This document shows, one piece after another, positions 36,969 to 45,876 of a stretch of 62,797 bases of DNA. The notes under the pieces are model-generated. The model had not been told where the DNA came from. It saw only the letters and a list, made by a program, of their open reading frames with translations, and made no database searches. Both the position numbers and the translations under genes were made by a program. Within the stretch, counting starts at the first letter, position 1; the number at the start of each line of letters is the position of its first letter. Origin of the DNA: Nevskia sp. (GTDB taxonomy: Bacteria > Pseudomonadota > Gammaproteobacteria > Nevskiales > Nevskiaceae); assembly GCA_031291075.1 (NCBI GenBank), contig JARLJS010000057.1:1-62797 (forward strand). The letters run 5' to 3'.

Positions 36969-37439
36969 TTATGCCTGAAGCTCCAGCTCGGCGCGGATGA
37001 ACAACAGCGCTCCCGACTTCGAGAGCATGCGTGGGTGCCGGGTTCCGGGCTTGAACAACTGGTAGTCGCCCGCGCCGAACCGGAGTCCATCCACTTCCAC
37101 TTCGCCGCTCAGGATCATGCATTCTTCGGGGCGGGAGTGGGCGTGGGCTTCGACCACTCCGTTCGCCGCCAGGCGAAGCAGGAAGGAGTACAACCCGGTC
37201 GCCCGGTCGTGGCTGAGGATCTTGATCTGGCAATCCGGGGTCCGCTGGATCCAAGCACCCTCGTCCAGGCGCTGGATGACCATGTCGTCCTGCGCATCCA
37301 GCCCGGCATCGATCATTTTCCTGATGCGCTCGGCGCGCCCGGCATCAACCCGCTGCGGCCGCAAGCCGGCGAACAAGGCGGCTTCGATCGCGTCAGGCAG
37401 AACCCCCGGATTTTCCTCGCTTTTCAATTCGCTACTCAT
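36969..37439 (-). CDS. ChrR-type cupin, likely partner of the ECF sigma factor
   Basis: A 156-residue single cupin. Motif 1 is HAHSRPEECMILSGEVEVDG and motif 2 GDYQLFKPGTRH, with potential Zn/Fe ligands H, H, E and H. It matches the C-terminal cupin domain of ChrR-type anti-sigma factors, but the N-terminal ~50 residues lack the HxxxCxxC zinc motif of the ChrR anti-sigma domain. It starts 11 bases after the sigma gene ends (37451), same strand. It could still gate the sigma factor or act as a sensor enzyme. Confidence 0.82.
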   Translation of the reverse strand: MSSELKSEENPGVLPDAIEAALFAGLRPQRVDAGRAERIRKMIDAGLDAQDDMVIQRLDEGAWIQRTPDCQIKILSHDRATGLYSFLLRLAANGVVEAHAHSRPEECMILSGEVEVDGLRFGAGDYQLFKPGTRHPRMLSKSGALLFIRAELELQA

Positions 37440-37450
37440 TCGTTGACCTC

Positions 37451-38035
37451 TTAGTGCGGCGCCGTTGCAACAGGCAGCCCGTCTCCGAGTCCTTGACGCA
37501 TCGCGGTCATCGCACGATGCACGTGAGACTTTACCGTGCCCAGGGGCAAACCGGTTGCATCGGCGATCTCGGAGTGCGTCAGTCCGTCGAAAAACGCCAT
37601 ACCGATCAGCTTACGCTGTTGCGGCGATAGCCGCAGCAGAAGAGGATGCACCGCACTGCTGGCGTCGAAGGCGGAGATCATGTCCTGCGGATCGCCGCCG
37701 GCCTCGTCGGCCTCGAGCTCCCGGCCGACAGCCTCGCTCAGGTCGCCTTCGCGCCGCCTGGCGCGCAGCAGGTCGAGCGCGCGCGTGCGGCAGATGGTGT
37801 AAACCCAGGCCAGGACGCAGCCGCGCTCGGAGGAGTACTTGCCGGCATCGCGCCAGATGCGGATGAAGGTCTCCGCCACGCAATCGTCCGCCGCGGCCTC
37901 GTCCATCAGGATGCGTTGCGAAAAGGCCAGCACCCGGGGCAGCAGGGCCTTGTAGAGCCGATCGAAAGAACGGCGATCGCCGGCAGCCACCGCCAGCACC
38001 CAGGATTCCAAATCACTGTCGTTCGGCAATGTCAT
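37451..38035 (-). CDS. RNA polymerase ECF sigma factor
   Basis: A 194-residue sigma-70 family factor. Region 2 has LYKALLPRVLAFSQRIL, DDCVAETFIRIWRDAG, and VLAWVYTICRTRALDLLR; region 4 has RLSPQQRKLIGMAFFDGLTH and GLPLGTVKSHVHRAM. It redirects polymerase to stress promoters. Divergent from DUF4331 (38226) and upstream of the cupin, an RpoE-ChrR-like arrangement known for photo-oxidative or related stress. The 190-base gap between start codons must hold both promoters. I could not point to a definite ECF -35/-10. Confidence 0.95.
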   Translation of the reverse strand: MTLPNDSDLESWVLAVAAGDRRSFDRLYKALLPRVLAFSQRILMDEAAADDCVAETFIRIWRDAGKYSSERGCVLAWVYTICRTRALDLLRARRREGDLSEAVGRELEADEAGGDPQDMISAFDASSAVHPLLLRLSPQQRKLIGMAFFDGLTHSEIADATGLPLGTVKSHVHRAMTAMRQGLGDGLPVATAPH

Positions 38036-38225
38036 GTCGGCCTCGCCCGGTCGTTGTCAAATCGTAGGTATGCGCCGGGCGATTGATACGTAGCAGCCGG
38101 GGAGCCGGATGCAACAATTCCTGAATCAACGCTCAGATCGGTTTCCGCAGCGGTTCTGCAACCGACCTTCCCGACTGCAGCGTAAAGGGGGTGTTGCACG
38201 ACACCACCCAAGCTTAGGAGCAAAC

Positions 38226-39794
38226 ATGTCATTCAAGCGCACCGCCATTGCCGCCGCCGTGATGGCCAGCTTTGCCGCACAGGCATCCAGTCACCGCGAA
38301 GCCCCCTTCATCGCCCAGCACCCGGCCGTCGACGGCACGGACTTCTACATGTTCGACAGCTACGAAACGGGACGCAGCGGTTTCGTCACTATACTCGCCA
38401 ACTATAACCCGCTGCAGGATACCTATGGCGGCCCCAACTACTTTGCCCTCGATCCCGACGCCCTCTACGAAATCAATCTCGACAACGACGGCGACGCGAA
38501 GGAAGACATCACCTTCCAGTTTCGTTTCACCAACACCTTCAAGGCGCTGACGCTGCCGGTGGGGAACAACCTGAACCTGCCGATTTATTCGATCAATCTT
38601 CCGCCGAGCGGCAATACCAGCCCCACTCTGAACCGCATCGAAACCTACACCGCCTCGGTGGTCCGCGGCGGCAGCCGCACCGGGCTCCCCCAGCCCATCA
38701 CCAACGCAGCCGACGGCACGACCACCTTCACCAAGCCGGTGGACAATATCGGTAACAAGTCCATTCCGGACTACGCCGGCTACGCGGCGCAGTATATCTA
38801 CAACGTCAACATCCCCGGTTGCGGCACCCAGGCGCGCCTGTTCGTCGGTCAGCGTGCCGAGAGCTTCGTGGTCAACCTCGGTGAAGCCTTCGACCTGTTC
38901 AACCTCAATCCCCTGGGGAAGACGTCCGGCAATCCGAACACGATCGGCGACAAAAACATCACGACGATCGCCATGGAAGTGCCGGCCGCCTGCCTGACGG
39001 CGGACCACCTGTCCGCCAGCACCACCAAGACCCCGGTGATCGGCGGCTGGACCGTGTCGAGCCTGCGGCAGGTGCGTGTGCTGAATCCGAACCCGCAGAC
39101 TCCGGTGACGGGTGGCAACGCCTTCGGCGGCCCGACCGCCGGCCCCGAAGCGGTGGGCGGCGCATGGACCCAGGTGTCGCGCCTCGGTTCGCCGCTGGTC
39201 AACGAGCTGGTCATCGGCATCACCGACAAAGACAAGTTCAACGCCAGCCAGCCGAAAAACGATGCGCAGTTCGCCAACTATGTGACCCATCCCACGCTGG
39301 CCGTGCTGCTCAACACGCTGTTCGGCAACGCCGCCAAGGTGCCGCCGCCGCCGCGCAACGACATCGTCGAAGCCTTTCTCACCGGCGTGCCGGGCGTGAA
39401 CTCGCCGGCCAACGTGGTGCCCGCGGAGATGCTGCGTCTGAACGTGGCCATCCCGCCGACAGCCGCCGCTTCGCAGAACACCCTGGGCGCGTTGCAGTGC
39501 TTCACCAACGCCGGCGCGGTGAGCACCAGCAACCCGGGCTGCGATCCGGCCGGCTTCCCCAACGGCCGCCGTCCCGGCGACGACGTGGTCGACATCGAAC
39601 TGCGGGTGGTCGAAGGCGGGCTGCTGGGCGCAGGCGACCCGAACCAGCAGGCGGACGGTTCGCACCCGGCGTACACCGATGGCGCAGCGATCAGCTCCGG
39701 CAATTTCGGCACCACCTTCCCGTACCTGAACACGCCCGAGCCGGGATCGCCCAACGGCATGAACGGCGAGCCTGCGGACGGCACCGGCACCTGA
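38226..39794 (+). CDS. Secreted DUF4331 protein
   Basis: A 522-residue exported protein with a short signal peptide (AAAVMASFAAQA, cleaved before SSHREAP) and the DUF4331 hallmarks SSHREAPFIAQHPAVDGTDF, YMFDSYETGRSGFVTILANY and NLDNDGDAKEDITFQFRF. Four cysteines may pair (GCGTQ, ACLTAD, LQCF, PGCDP). RBS GGAGC at about 38217 precedes the ATG. DUF4331 proteins are of unknown function and often sit beside ECF sigma genes; here the sigma/cupin pair is divergent and the lipoprotein follows by 12 bases. Confidence 0.9.
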   Translation: MSFKRTAIAAAVMASFAAQASSHREAPFIAQHPAVDGTDFYMFDSYETGRSGFVTILANYNPLQDTYGGPNYFALDPDALYEINLDNDGDAKEDITFQFRFTNTFKALTLPVGNNLNLPIYSINLPPSGNTSPTLNRIETYTASVVRGGSRTGLPQPITNAADGTTTFTKPVDNIGNKSIPDYAGYAAQYIYNVNIPGCGTQARLFVGQRAESFVVNLGEAFDLFNLNPLGKTSGNPNTIGDKNITTIAMEVPAACLTADHLSASTTKTPVIGGWTVSSLRQVRVLNPNPQTPVTGGNAFGGPTAGPEAVGGAWTQVSRLGSPLVNELVIGITDKDKFNASQPKNDAQFANYVTHPTLAVLLNTLFGNAAKVPPPPRNDIVEAFLTGVPGVNSPANVVPAEMLRLNVAIPPTAAASQNTLGALQCFTNAGAVSTSNPGCDPAGFPNGRRPGDDVVDIELRVVEGGLLGAGDPNQQADGSHPAYTDGAAISSGNFGTTFPYLNTPEPGSPNGMNGEPADGTGT

Positions 39795-39806
39795 AGGAGA
39801 GCGATC

Positions 39807-40079
39807 ATGCGTAAGAGCACCTGGCTGCCCGCCCTGGCGGTACTGGCCCTGGCCGCTTGCAGCAGTAATGGCGGTTCGGGGGTAAGCGGCCCCGGCGGCG
39901 GCGGTTCGAGCGGCGCGGGGAGCACCCCCGAAGCACTGTCGAGCTTCGTACAAAGCCTGCTCGCGACTCCGGTTGCCAATGCCGAGACCGCGCTGCCTGT
40001 CGATCTCACCACCATGACCCTGGACACCAGCTCCGAAGACCCGGCCGCCTACGCGTCTCTCTTCCTCCCCGGAAGCTAG
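39807..40079 (+). CDS. Small lipoprotein of unknown function
   Basis: A 90-residue lipoprotein. The signal MRKSTWLPALAVLALAAC has a lipobox LAAC with C18 as the lipidated residue; a Gly/Ser linker follows, then ~50 residues ending FLPGS with helical SSFVQSLLATPV. AAGGAGAG lies just before the start. It is co-transcribed with the DUF4331 gene and followed by a strong terminator, so the two act as a unit. No family recognised. Confidence 0.8.
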   Translation: MRKSTWLPALAVLALAACSSNGGSGVSGPGGGGSSGAGSTPEALSSFVQSLLATPVANAETALPVDLTTMTLDTSSEDPAAYASLFLPGS

Positions 40080-40103
40080 GTCAGACGCAAGCGGTCGTCC
40101 CTT

Positions 40104-40132
40104 GCCCCGCTTCGGCGGGGCTTTTCTATTTT
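40104..40132 (+). terminator. Rho-independent terminator
   Basis: GCCCCGC (40104-40110), TTCG loop, GCGGGGC (40115-40121), then TTTTCTATTTTT. A textbook 7-bp stem with a UUCG tetraloop and U-tract, 24 bases after the lipoprotein stop. It ends the DUF4331-lipoprotein transcript. Confidence 0.93.
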
Positions 40133-40434
40133 TAGAAGCCTGCCGCTCAAGCCATCCAAACCATTTCGTCCGCAAACTCGTGGGATAGCCCGTTGCATCA
40201 ACCCGGCCGAACCGGCCGGACTGCAACTGGCCACCTGTGTCACGGCATGGAGGAAATGCAGCAACTTTATCGGGCCGACGCGGTACTTACTCCGAACCTT
40301 CGCGATCCCCGATGGCGGACTTGCCGCGATCACGCAAGCGTCGCCTCAGTCGTTCGCCTCGCGAGGGCTCACTGGACCTGCCCAGGGCGGCAGTAGTGGG
40401 CTCAACGTACTCAACACACTTGGAGATACGAAAC
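40133..40434. other. Intergenic region without a gene
   Basis: About 300 bases between the terminator and the delta-60 gene. No frame here has a ribosome site, codon pattern or family match worth reporting. GGAGA at 40422-40426 is the ribosome site of the gene starting at 40435. The promoter of that gene must lie here but no confident -35/-10 pair is visible. Confidence 0.55.
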
Positions 40435-41784
40435 ATGTGCGACGGCAAGACAAAGAGCACCAGGATCAAGCCGGCAGGCCCGCGGCGATTGCTGAAAGCG
40501 GCCGCCGGGATCGCCATGATGGCGGCGCTGTTGGATGGCGGAGCGGCCTGGGCACTGGGCGCAGGCAGTCTCGATCCAAGCTTCGGCAAGGGTGGAATAG
40601 CGACCACCGGCACCAGTACCAATGTGGTGCTGCCGCTTGCCGCCATCGAGCAGCCGGGCGGCGACATCGTCGTGGTCAGCCAGTACCGCAGCGCGTCGGG
40701 GACTTTTTTGAGCCTGATGCGGTACCTGCCGAACGGGACGCTGGACACCAGGTTTGGGCAGAATGGAACCACGCTCACGGCATTCGACACCGGACCGGGA
40801 TTTAGCATTACACCGACTCAGGTTGCGTTGCTATCCAGTGGCGACATCGTCGTAGTGGGGAGCGCAGCTAACGGGGGTGGTAGTTCCGGTTCGCCTACTT
40901 TTGCGTTTGCCCTGGCGCGGTATACGCCGAACGGCGCGCTGGATACGAGCTTTGGCACCGGCGGCCAGGTAACGACGATATTCGGCGGCAGCGCTGGTGC
41001 TTATGTGAGCGCAATGCTGGTCGATCCCAATGGCAACATATTGGTAGGCGGAACGAACCTCATACTGGGTCCGACCAGGGCGACGGCCAAGAACTTCATG
41101 GTGCTGGCGCGGTACAAGCCGAATGGCACGCTGGATCCGACGTTCGGTGCCGGCGGGATCGTGCAGACGATTCCGACTCCCGACCTGGGGCCGTCTTTTT
41201 CCCTGGTGGCCCTGTCCAACGGCTCCTACCTGGCAGTCGACGACGGGACGGGAGCGCTCGAGTTCAGCTCCACCGGAGTCCTGCAATCCATGGTAACGCC
41301 GGGGCCAGTGGCGGTATCCACCCCGCCGCCAGGCTACGCCGTTTCCAACACAATGCTGTTGCAGCCGAACGGCGACAGTCTCGTGGCCACAACCGTCCAA
41401 ATCGCGCGACAGAGATTTGATGCCCAAGTGGTTCTTTATGGCGAAACCGGAGCCGTGGATTCTTCCTTCAACTCAGCGCCTTTCATATTTGGCACCGCCG
41501 TCAGCAAAAGCGAGCCGGTGGGAATTGCTGTCCAATCCAACGGGCAAATCGTGGTGGCAGGAATCGCCCACACCAATACGGGGCCGGACGAACTCGGCTT
41601 GGCGCGGCTCAACTCCGACGGTGAGTTGGACCCCACGTTCGGCATCGGGGGTACCGTATTGACCGCTTTTTTCCCTTACACCATGCTGCTCCAGACGGAC
41701 GGAAAAATCGTTGTCGTGGGTAGCAGCAGCGTCGCGGGTAGCAGCAACACGGCCGTCACGCTGGCACGCTACCTGACGAATTGA
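40435..41784 (+). CDS. Delta-60 repeat beta-propeller protein, exported
   Basis: A 449-residue protein. The N-terminus (RRLLKAAAGIAMMAALLDGG) is a signal peptide after a twin-arginine-like RR. The rest contains at least five delta-60 repeats, each ending LARY-PNG-LD-sFG-GG: RYLPNGTLDTRFGQNG, RYTPNGALDTSFGTGG, RYKPNGTLDPTFGAGG and RLNSDGELDPTFGIGG, preceded by LDPSFGKGG. These form WD-like blades with VVVGSS-type strands. Predicted periplasmic or extracellular. Its codon usage is less GC-extreme than its neighbours. Function unknown; ends in LARYLTN with no anchor. Confidence 0.87.
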   Translation: MCDGKTKSTRIKPAGPRRLLKAAAGIAMMAALLDGGAAWALGAGSLDPSFGKGGIATTGTSTNVVLPLAAIEQPGGDIVVVSQYRSASGTFLSLMRYLPNGTLDTRFGQNGTTLTAFDTGPGFSITPTQVALLSSGDIVVVGSAANGGGSSGSPTFAFALARYTPNGALDTSFGTGGQVTTIFGGSAGAYVSAMLVDPNGNILVGGTNLILGPTRATAKNFMVLARYKPNGTLDPTFGAGGIVQTIPTPDLGPSFSLVALSNGSYLAVDDGTGALEFSSTGVLQSMVTPGPVAVSTPPPGYAVSNTMLLQPNGDSLVATTVQIARQRFDAQVVLYGETGAVDSSFNSAPFIFGTAVSKSEPVGIAVQSNGQIVVAGIAHTNTGPDELGLARLNSDGELDPTFGIGGTVLTAFFPYTMLLQTDGKIVVVGSSSVAGSSNTAVTLARYLTN

Positions 41785-41889
41785 CGCCAGCGGGCGAGTA
41801 ACGTTCGCGCCTCATCCGAAAACCCGACTGCCTGCACATCCCGCTTCCCCCGGAAAGTCAGTCGGTACATGCTTGGCGGCTGTTCTTAT

Positions 41890-41915
41890 GCCCCGCTTCG
41901 GCGGGGTTTCTTCTT
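41890..41915 (+). terminator. Rho-independent terminator
   Basis: CCCCGC (41891-41896), TTCG loop, GCGGGG (41901-41906), then TTTCTTCTT, 105 bases after the delta-60 stop. It has the same stem-loop core as the terminator at 40104, suggesting a shared terminator sequence type in this genome. Confidence 0.85.
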
Positions 41916-42011
41916 GGGAGGTCCCACAGCGTCTGGCGCCCACGGTCAACAAGCCGTCATTGTGAAGAGTTATGCTGGCGCGACATAACTCCTCCTAAGC
42001 AAGGATCGCCC

Positions 42012-43460
42012 ATGAGCCAAGACCCGACCTCCGGTTCGAACGAACCGCTGGATCCCACCCGCCGCCGCGTCCTCACCGGCATCGCCGCCACGGCGGCCGG
42101 CGCCGCCGGCCTGGCCGGCCGGCCGAGCCTGGCCTCGCCCCGGCCACTGGACCTGCCGAACCCGGCGGACAGCGGCATCGACCATATCGTGGTGGTGATG
42201 ATGGAGAACCGCTCCTTCGATCACATGATGGGCTGGGTGCCGGGCGCCGACGGCATGCAGCAGGGTCTGAGTTATACCGACACCACCGGCAACACGCTGT
42301 CGACGTTCCCCATGCAGGGTTCGCTCTATGGTTACCAAGGCTGCGGTTTCGCCGACCCGGACCATAGCTACCAGGCCGGGCACAACGACTACAACGGCGG
42401 CAAGATGGACGGTTTCCTCCTGCCGCAGCCGGCCGGCGACCTGTTCCCGATCGGCTACTACAACCGCGACGACGTCCTGTTCTATTCCGGCTGCGCCGAT
42501 AACTGGACCATCTGCGACCACTACCACACCGGCATCCTGTCCTGCACCTTCCCCAACCGCGTGTACATGCACAGCGGGCAGACGGACCGGCTCAGCAACA
42601 CGCTCACCATCAGCAAGCTGCCGACGATCTGGGACAGCCTGATCGCCAACAAGGTCTCGTCCAAGTACTACTTCGCCGACACGCCGATCACCGCGCTGTG
42701 GGGTGCCAAGTACCTGGTCACCCACCCGATCACGCACCAGCTCGAGCAGTTCGTCTACGACTTCAGCCCGCTGGGCAAGGCGCCTTCGGTGAGCTATATC
42801 GACCCGTACTTCGGCCTGTTGATCGGCGAGGCGCTGGGCACGTCCTGGGACGACCACGCCTTCGCCGACATCCGTGACGGCCAGTGCTTCCTCAACTTCA
42901 TCTACAACGTGCTGCGTCACAGCCCGGCCTGGGAACGCACCCTGCTGGTCATCAACTACGACGAGTGGGGCGGCTTCTTCGATCACGTGGCGCCGCCGCT
43001 GGCGCCGGTGTCCGAGGCCGAGGCCAAGCTGGGTAACGACGGCCGCCTGGGCATTCGCACTCCCTGCGTGATCATCGGCCCCCGTGCCAGGCGCGCCCAC
43101 GTCGAAAGCACGCAGTTTGACCCGCAGTCGATCCTCAACCTGATCGGCTGGCGCTTCGGCTTCACGCCGCCGGGAGTACGTGCCGCCACCTCCACCAACC
43201 TGGCCGCCGCCCTCGACTTCACCAGCCCGCTCAACACCACGGCCCCCACCATCGACGTCAGCTACAGCGGCAAGACCGGCCCGTTCCCGGTCAAACCGCC
43301 GTTCCTGCTGCCGCCGCCCGGCGGCGGCAATGTCTTCGGCGGCCTGTGCCGCAAGAACAGCGCTGCGGAGCAGGCGGAAATCGACCGCCGCATGGAAGCG
43401 CACCAGAGCGAGCTGAAGGCGCTGCGTACGATGGCGAAGCAGTCCGGCTACAGCTTCTGA
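42012..43460 (+). CDS. Tat-exported phosphoesterase, phospholipase C/acid phosphatase family
   Basis: A 482-residue enzyme of the phosphoesterase family. A Tat signal (RRRVLTGIAATAAGAAGLAG) is followed by the catalytic start GIDHIVVVMMENRSFDHMMG (metal and nucleophile region) and the conserved C-terminal NYDEWGGFFDHVAPP. It hydrolyses phosphate esters in the periplasm or outside; the family includes phospholipase C and AcpA acid phosphatases. Cysteines in CADNWTICDHYHTGILSC may bind metal or pair. Substrate cannot be read. AGGA at about 42000 is the ribosome site. A separate transcription unit between two terminated regions. Confidence 0.92.
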   Translation: MSQDPTSGSNEPLDPTRRRVLTGIAATAAGAAGLAGRPSLASPRPLDLPNPADSGIDHIVVVMMENRSFDHMMGWVPGADGMQQGLSYTDTTGNTLSTFPMQGSLYGYQGCGFADPDHSYQAGHNDYNGGKMDGFLLPQPAGDLFPIGYYNRDDVLFYSGCADNWTICDHYHTGILSCTFPNRVYMHSGQTDRLSNTLTISKLPTIWDSLIANKVSSKYYFADTPITALWGAKYLVTHPITHQLEQFVYDFSPLGKAPSVSYIDPYFGLLIGEALGTSWDDHAFADIRDGQCFLNFIYNVLRHSPAWERTLLVINYDEWGGFFDHVAPPLAPVSEAEAKLGNDGRLGIRTPCVIIGPRARRAHVESTQFDPQSILNLIGWRFGFTPPGVRAATSTNLAAALDFTSPLNTTAPTIDVSYSGKTGPFPVKPPFLLPPPGGGNVFGGLCRKNSAAEQAEIDRRMEAHQSELKALRTMAKQSGYSF

Positions 43461-43519
43461 TCCGGATCCCCGCCCCCCCCGCGATGTGCGCCGCGGCTGC
43501 GGGCGCGACACTTCGCGAT

Positions 43520-45844
43520 TCAGGCACCCGGCAGCGGGAAGCGCAGCCGGACACATACGCCGTTGGCCGATTCGATGGTGTAGCTGCCGTCGAGTTGTTC
43601 GCTCAGCGAGGCGACAAGCTTCATACCGAGGGACTTGCTCTTGCGCGGGGCATCGGGCGCAATCCCCACACCGTCGTCGGCCACGGTAACCAGCAGCCCG
43701 TCCGCGTCGCACACCAGGGTGACGCGGATCGTACCCGGCCGGCCATCCTGAAAGCCGTGCTTGAGACTGTTGGAAATCACCTCGTTGAGCCACAGCCCCA
43801 GCGGTATGGCCGTGTCCATGCCCACCTCGACCGGCTGTATTTCGGTGACCAGCCCGATACCGCGTCGCTGTATGTTGGCCGCCTCACCCAGGCGTTCACA
43901 CAGATCCTCGATATAGGCTTTCACCGAAATCGAGGAGAGCGTGCCGGACTGATACAGCTTTTCGTGCACCAGCGCCATCGCGCGGACGCGGTCCGCGCCG
44001 TCGCGCAGGGCCGCATAGGCCGGGCCGGGAGGCACGTTGCGAAGCTGCAGGTCGAACAGGCTGGTGATCACCTGCAGATTGTTCTTGACTCGGTGATAGA
44101 CCTCCTTCAGCAGCGTCTCCTTCTCCTTGAGCGATCGCGCGATAGCGAGGTCACGCTGCTTGCGCTCCGTGATGTCCTGCGCCACGCCCAGGAACCCGTT
44201 CAGCGCGCCCGACCGGTTGCGCACGCCGGTTACGGACAGCAGGACCGGAAGACGGCTGCCGTCCTTGCGGACATAAGTCCATTCCTGCTCGTCGACTCCG
44301 TCGGCGCTTGCCCTCGCCTTGGCAGTCAGCGTCTCGATCCCCGGCGGCACAGGTTGCCCGAGATGCTCGCCCAGCCGCTGGCTGTGAATAGTCAGCTCGC
44401 CGCGATCGTGGAACTCATCGAGGGCTTTTCGGCCCACGACTTCCTCCGCCGGGTACCCCAGCATACGCTGCGCGGCGCGGTTGAAGCTGGCGACGACGCC
44501 CGTGCGATCGGTCGCGATAATCCCCAGGCTCGAGCTGTCCAGGATCGCGGTCTGCAATGCCAGGGCGCGCTGCAGGTTTTCGTTCAGCGCTTCCAGCTCC
44601 GCGTCGCGCCGCACCGCCTCCGCGAGCTGATGCTTCTGCTCGTCGCTGTAGCTGCGGAAGGCACGCGAAATCCTCGCCATATCGTCTGCGATCTCCTGCA
44701 TCTCGTCATTCGAGTGCAGGTCGATCCGTTCGGGAAACTCGTTGCCGGCGATGCTGGTCGCGGCGCGGCGAAGCTGGTACAGCGCGGTCGAGAACGAGTC
44801 CATGAAGCCGAAATACAGGTACAGCCAGACACCGAGCGTCGCCAGGCCGACGCCCAGGGTCACCATGCGCTGATGCCGTGCGCGCGAAATGCGTAGCCGG
44901 ACCAGACGCTCCAGCTCCACCATCGCACTTTTGTCGACCTGTATCAAAGCGTTCTTGGCGGCCGACCCCATGGCGAAAAGCTCCCTCACGTTCATGTCGA
45001 CCGTCCCGGGGTTGGTCACGTCCTCGTCGATCGCCCTGCGCAGCGTGTCCTCCGTGGCGACGGCTCCGTCCAGCTGGTCCGACAGATCAGCGGCCGATGC
45101 GTCCGTCCGCAACGCCCTTTGCATGGATGCCTGCAGCGGGATGAACGCCGCATGGGCCGAGCTCTCGTAAGCCAGCAGGCGGGTCAGCGCCAAGGGTGTG
45201 GCCGGCTCACCCGGACTGAAATGGGTCGATGCGAAATTTCTCAGCAATCCCACCGACGCCAGCGCAACGGGGGCTTTCTCGGTCGTGAAGTCGACCAGGG
45301 CGTGGCTGGCGGTTTCCGGGTCGAGCGTGAGCGTCGATGCGACGGCGACGCTGCCGGTATAGGCAATGATCTTCTCGACCACGGCGGTATGGTTCTGCAG
45401 GTTCCTTTCGGCTGTGTCATCCGCCGTTCGCACCTTCAGGCCGGCCCATCCCTGCTTGATCGCCTGCCACTGCTCATCGAGGTCGAAATCGCGGCCATCG
45501 CCGGCACCCCACCGGTCCAACGCTGCGATCGCCGCATCGGCCGCGGTTACGACCCGGGCGGCGTCGGCCGCCGTCGAGCCGGAACGGCTGAACCGCAAAG
45601 CCATCACGCCGCGATGGCCCTGGACCGCGTTCTGCAACTCGATCAGGTCCTTCAAGGCCCGGATACCCCGGACTTCGGATTCGCCCAGGTCGATGTGCGT
45701 CGACAACGACCTGAGCAGCAGACCGGAAAGCGACAGCATGGGCACGACAAAGACGAGCGCGATCAACAGAAGCTTGCGGGTGAAGCGAAGGCGCCCCAAC
45801 AGGGCCGCCGCCGGCTTGACCAGATGGGACAGCACCGTCCTCAT
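43520..45844 (-). CDS. HisKA_2 sensor histidine kinase with periplasmic sensor and PAS
   Basis: A 774-residue membrane kinase. One helix near residue 20-40 (LLLIALVFVVPMLSLSGLLL), a ~280-residue periplasmic sensor, a second helix (TLGVGLATLGVWLYLYFGFM), HAMP (STALYQLRRAATSIAG), a coiled segment, PAS (ILDSSSLGIIATDRTGVVAS) with PAC (YVRKDGSRLPVLLSVTG), then HisKA_2 dimer KETLLKEVYHRVKNNLQVIT (His phosphoacceptor) and HATPase (GLWLNEVISNSLKHGFQ, VADDGVGIAPDAP, KSLGMKLVASLSEQL). ATG at 45844 is used; a TTG at 45880 overlapping the regulator stop is an alternative. Downstream of its regulator. Signal unknown. Confidence 0.92.
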   Translation of the reverse strand: MRTVLSHLVKPAAALLGRLRFTRKLLLIALVFVVPMLSLSGLLLRSLSTHIDLGESEVRGIRALKDLIELQNAVQGHRGVMALRFSRSGSTAADAARVVTAADAAIAALDRWGAGDGRDFDLDEQWQAIKQGWAGLKVRTADDTAERNLQNHTAVVEKIIAYTGSVAVASTLTLDPETASHALVDFTTEKAPVALASVGLLRNFASTHFSPGEPATPLALTRLLAYESSAHAAFIPLQASMQRALRTDASAADLSDQLDGAVATEDTLRRAIDEDVTNPGTVDMNVRELFAMGSAAKNALIQVDKSAMVELERLVRLRISRARHQRMVTLGVGLATLGVWLYLYFGFMDSFSTALYQLRRAATSIAGNEFPERIDLHSNDEMQEIADDMARISRAFRSYSDEQKHQLAEAVRRDAELEALNENLQRALALQTAILDSSSLGIIATDRTGVVASFNRAAQRMLGYPAEEVVGRKALDEFHDRGELTIHSQRLGEHLGQPVPPGIETLTAKARASADGVDEQEWTYVRKDGSRLPVLLSVTGVRNRSGALNGFLGVAQDITERKQRDLAIARSLKEKETLLKEVYHRVKNNLQVITSLFDLQLRNVPPGPAYAALRDGADRVRAMALVHEKLYQSGTLSSISVKAYIEDLCERLGEAANIQRRGIGLVTEIQPVEVGMDTAIPLGLWLNEVISNSLKHGFQDGRPGTIRVTLVCDADGLLVTVADDGVGIAPDAPRKSKSLGMKLVASLSEQLDGSYTIESANGVCVRLRFPLPGA

Positions 45845-45876
45845 GGGCCCTAGGGAACCTGGGCTGCGGGCGCCGC

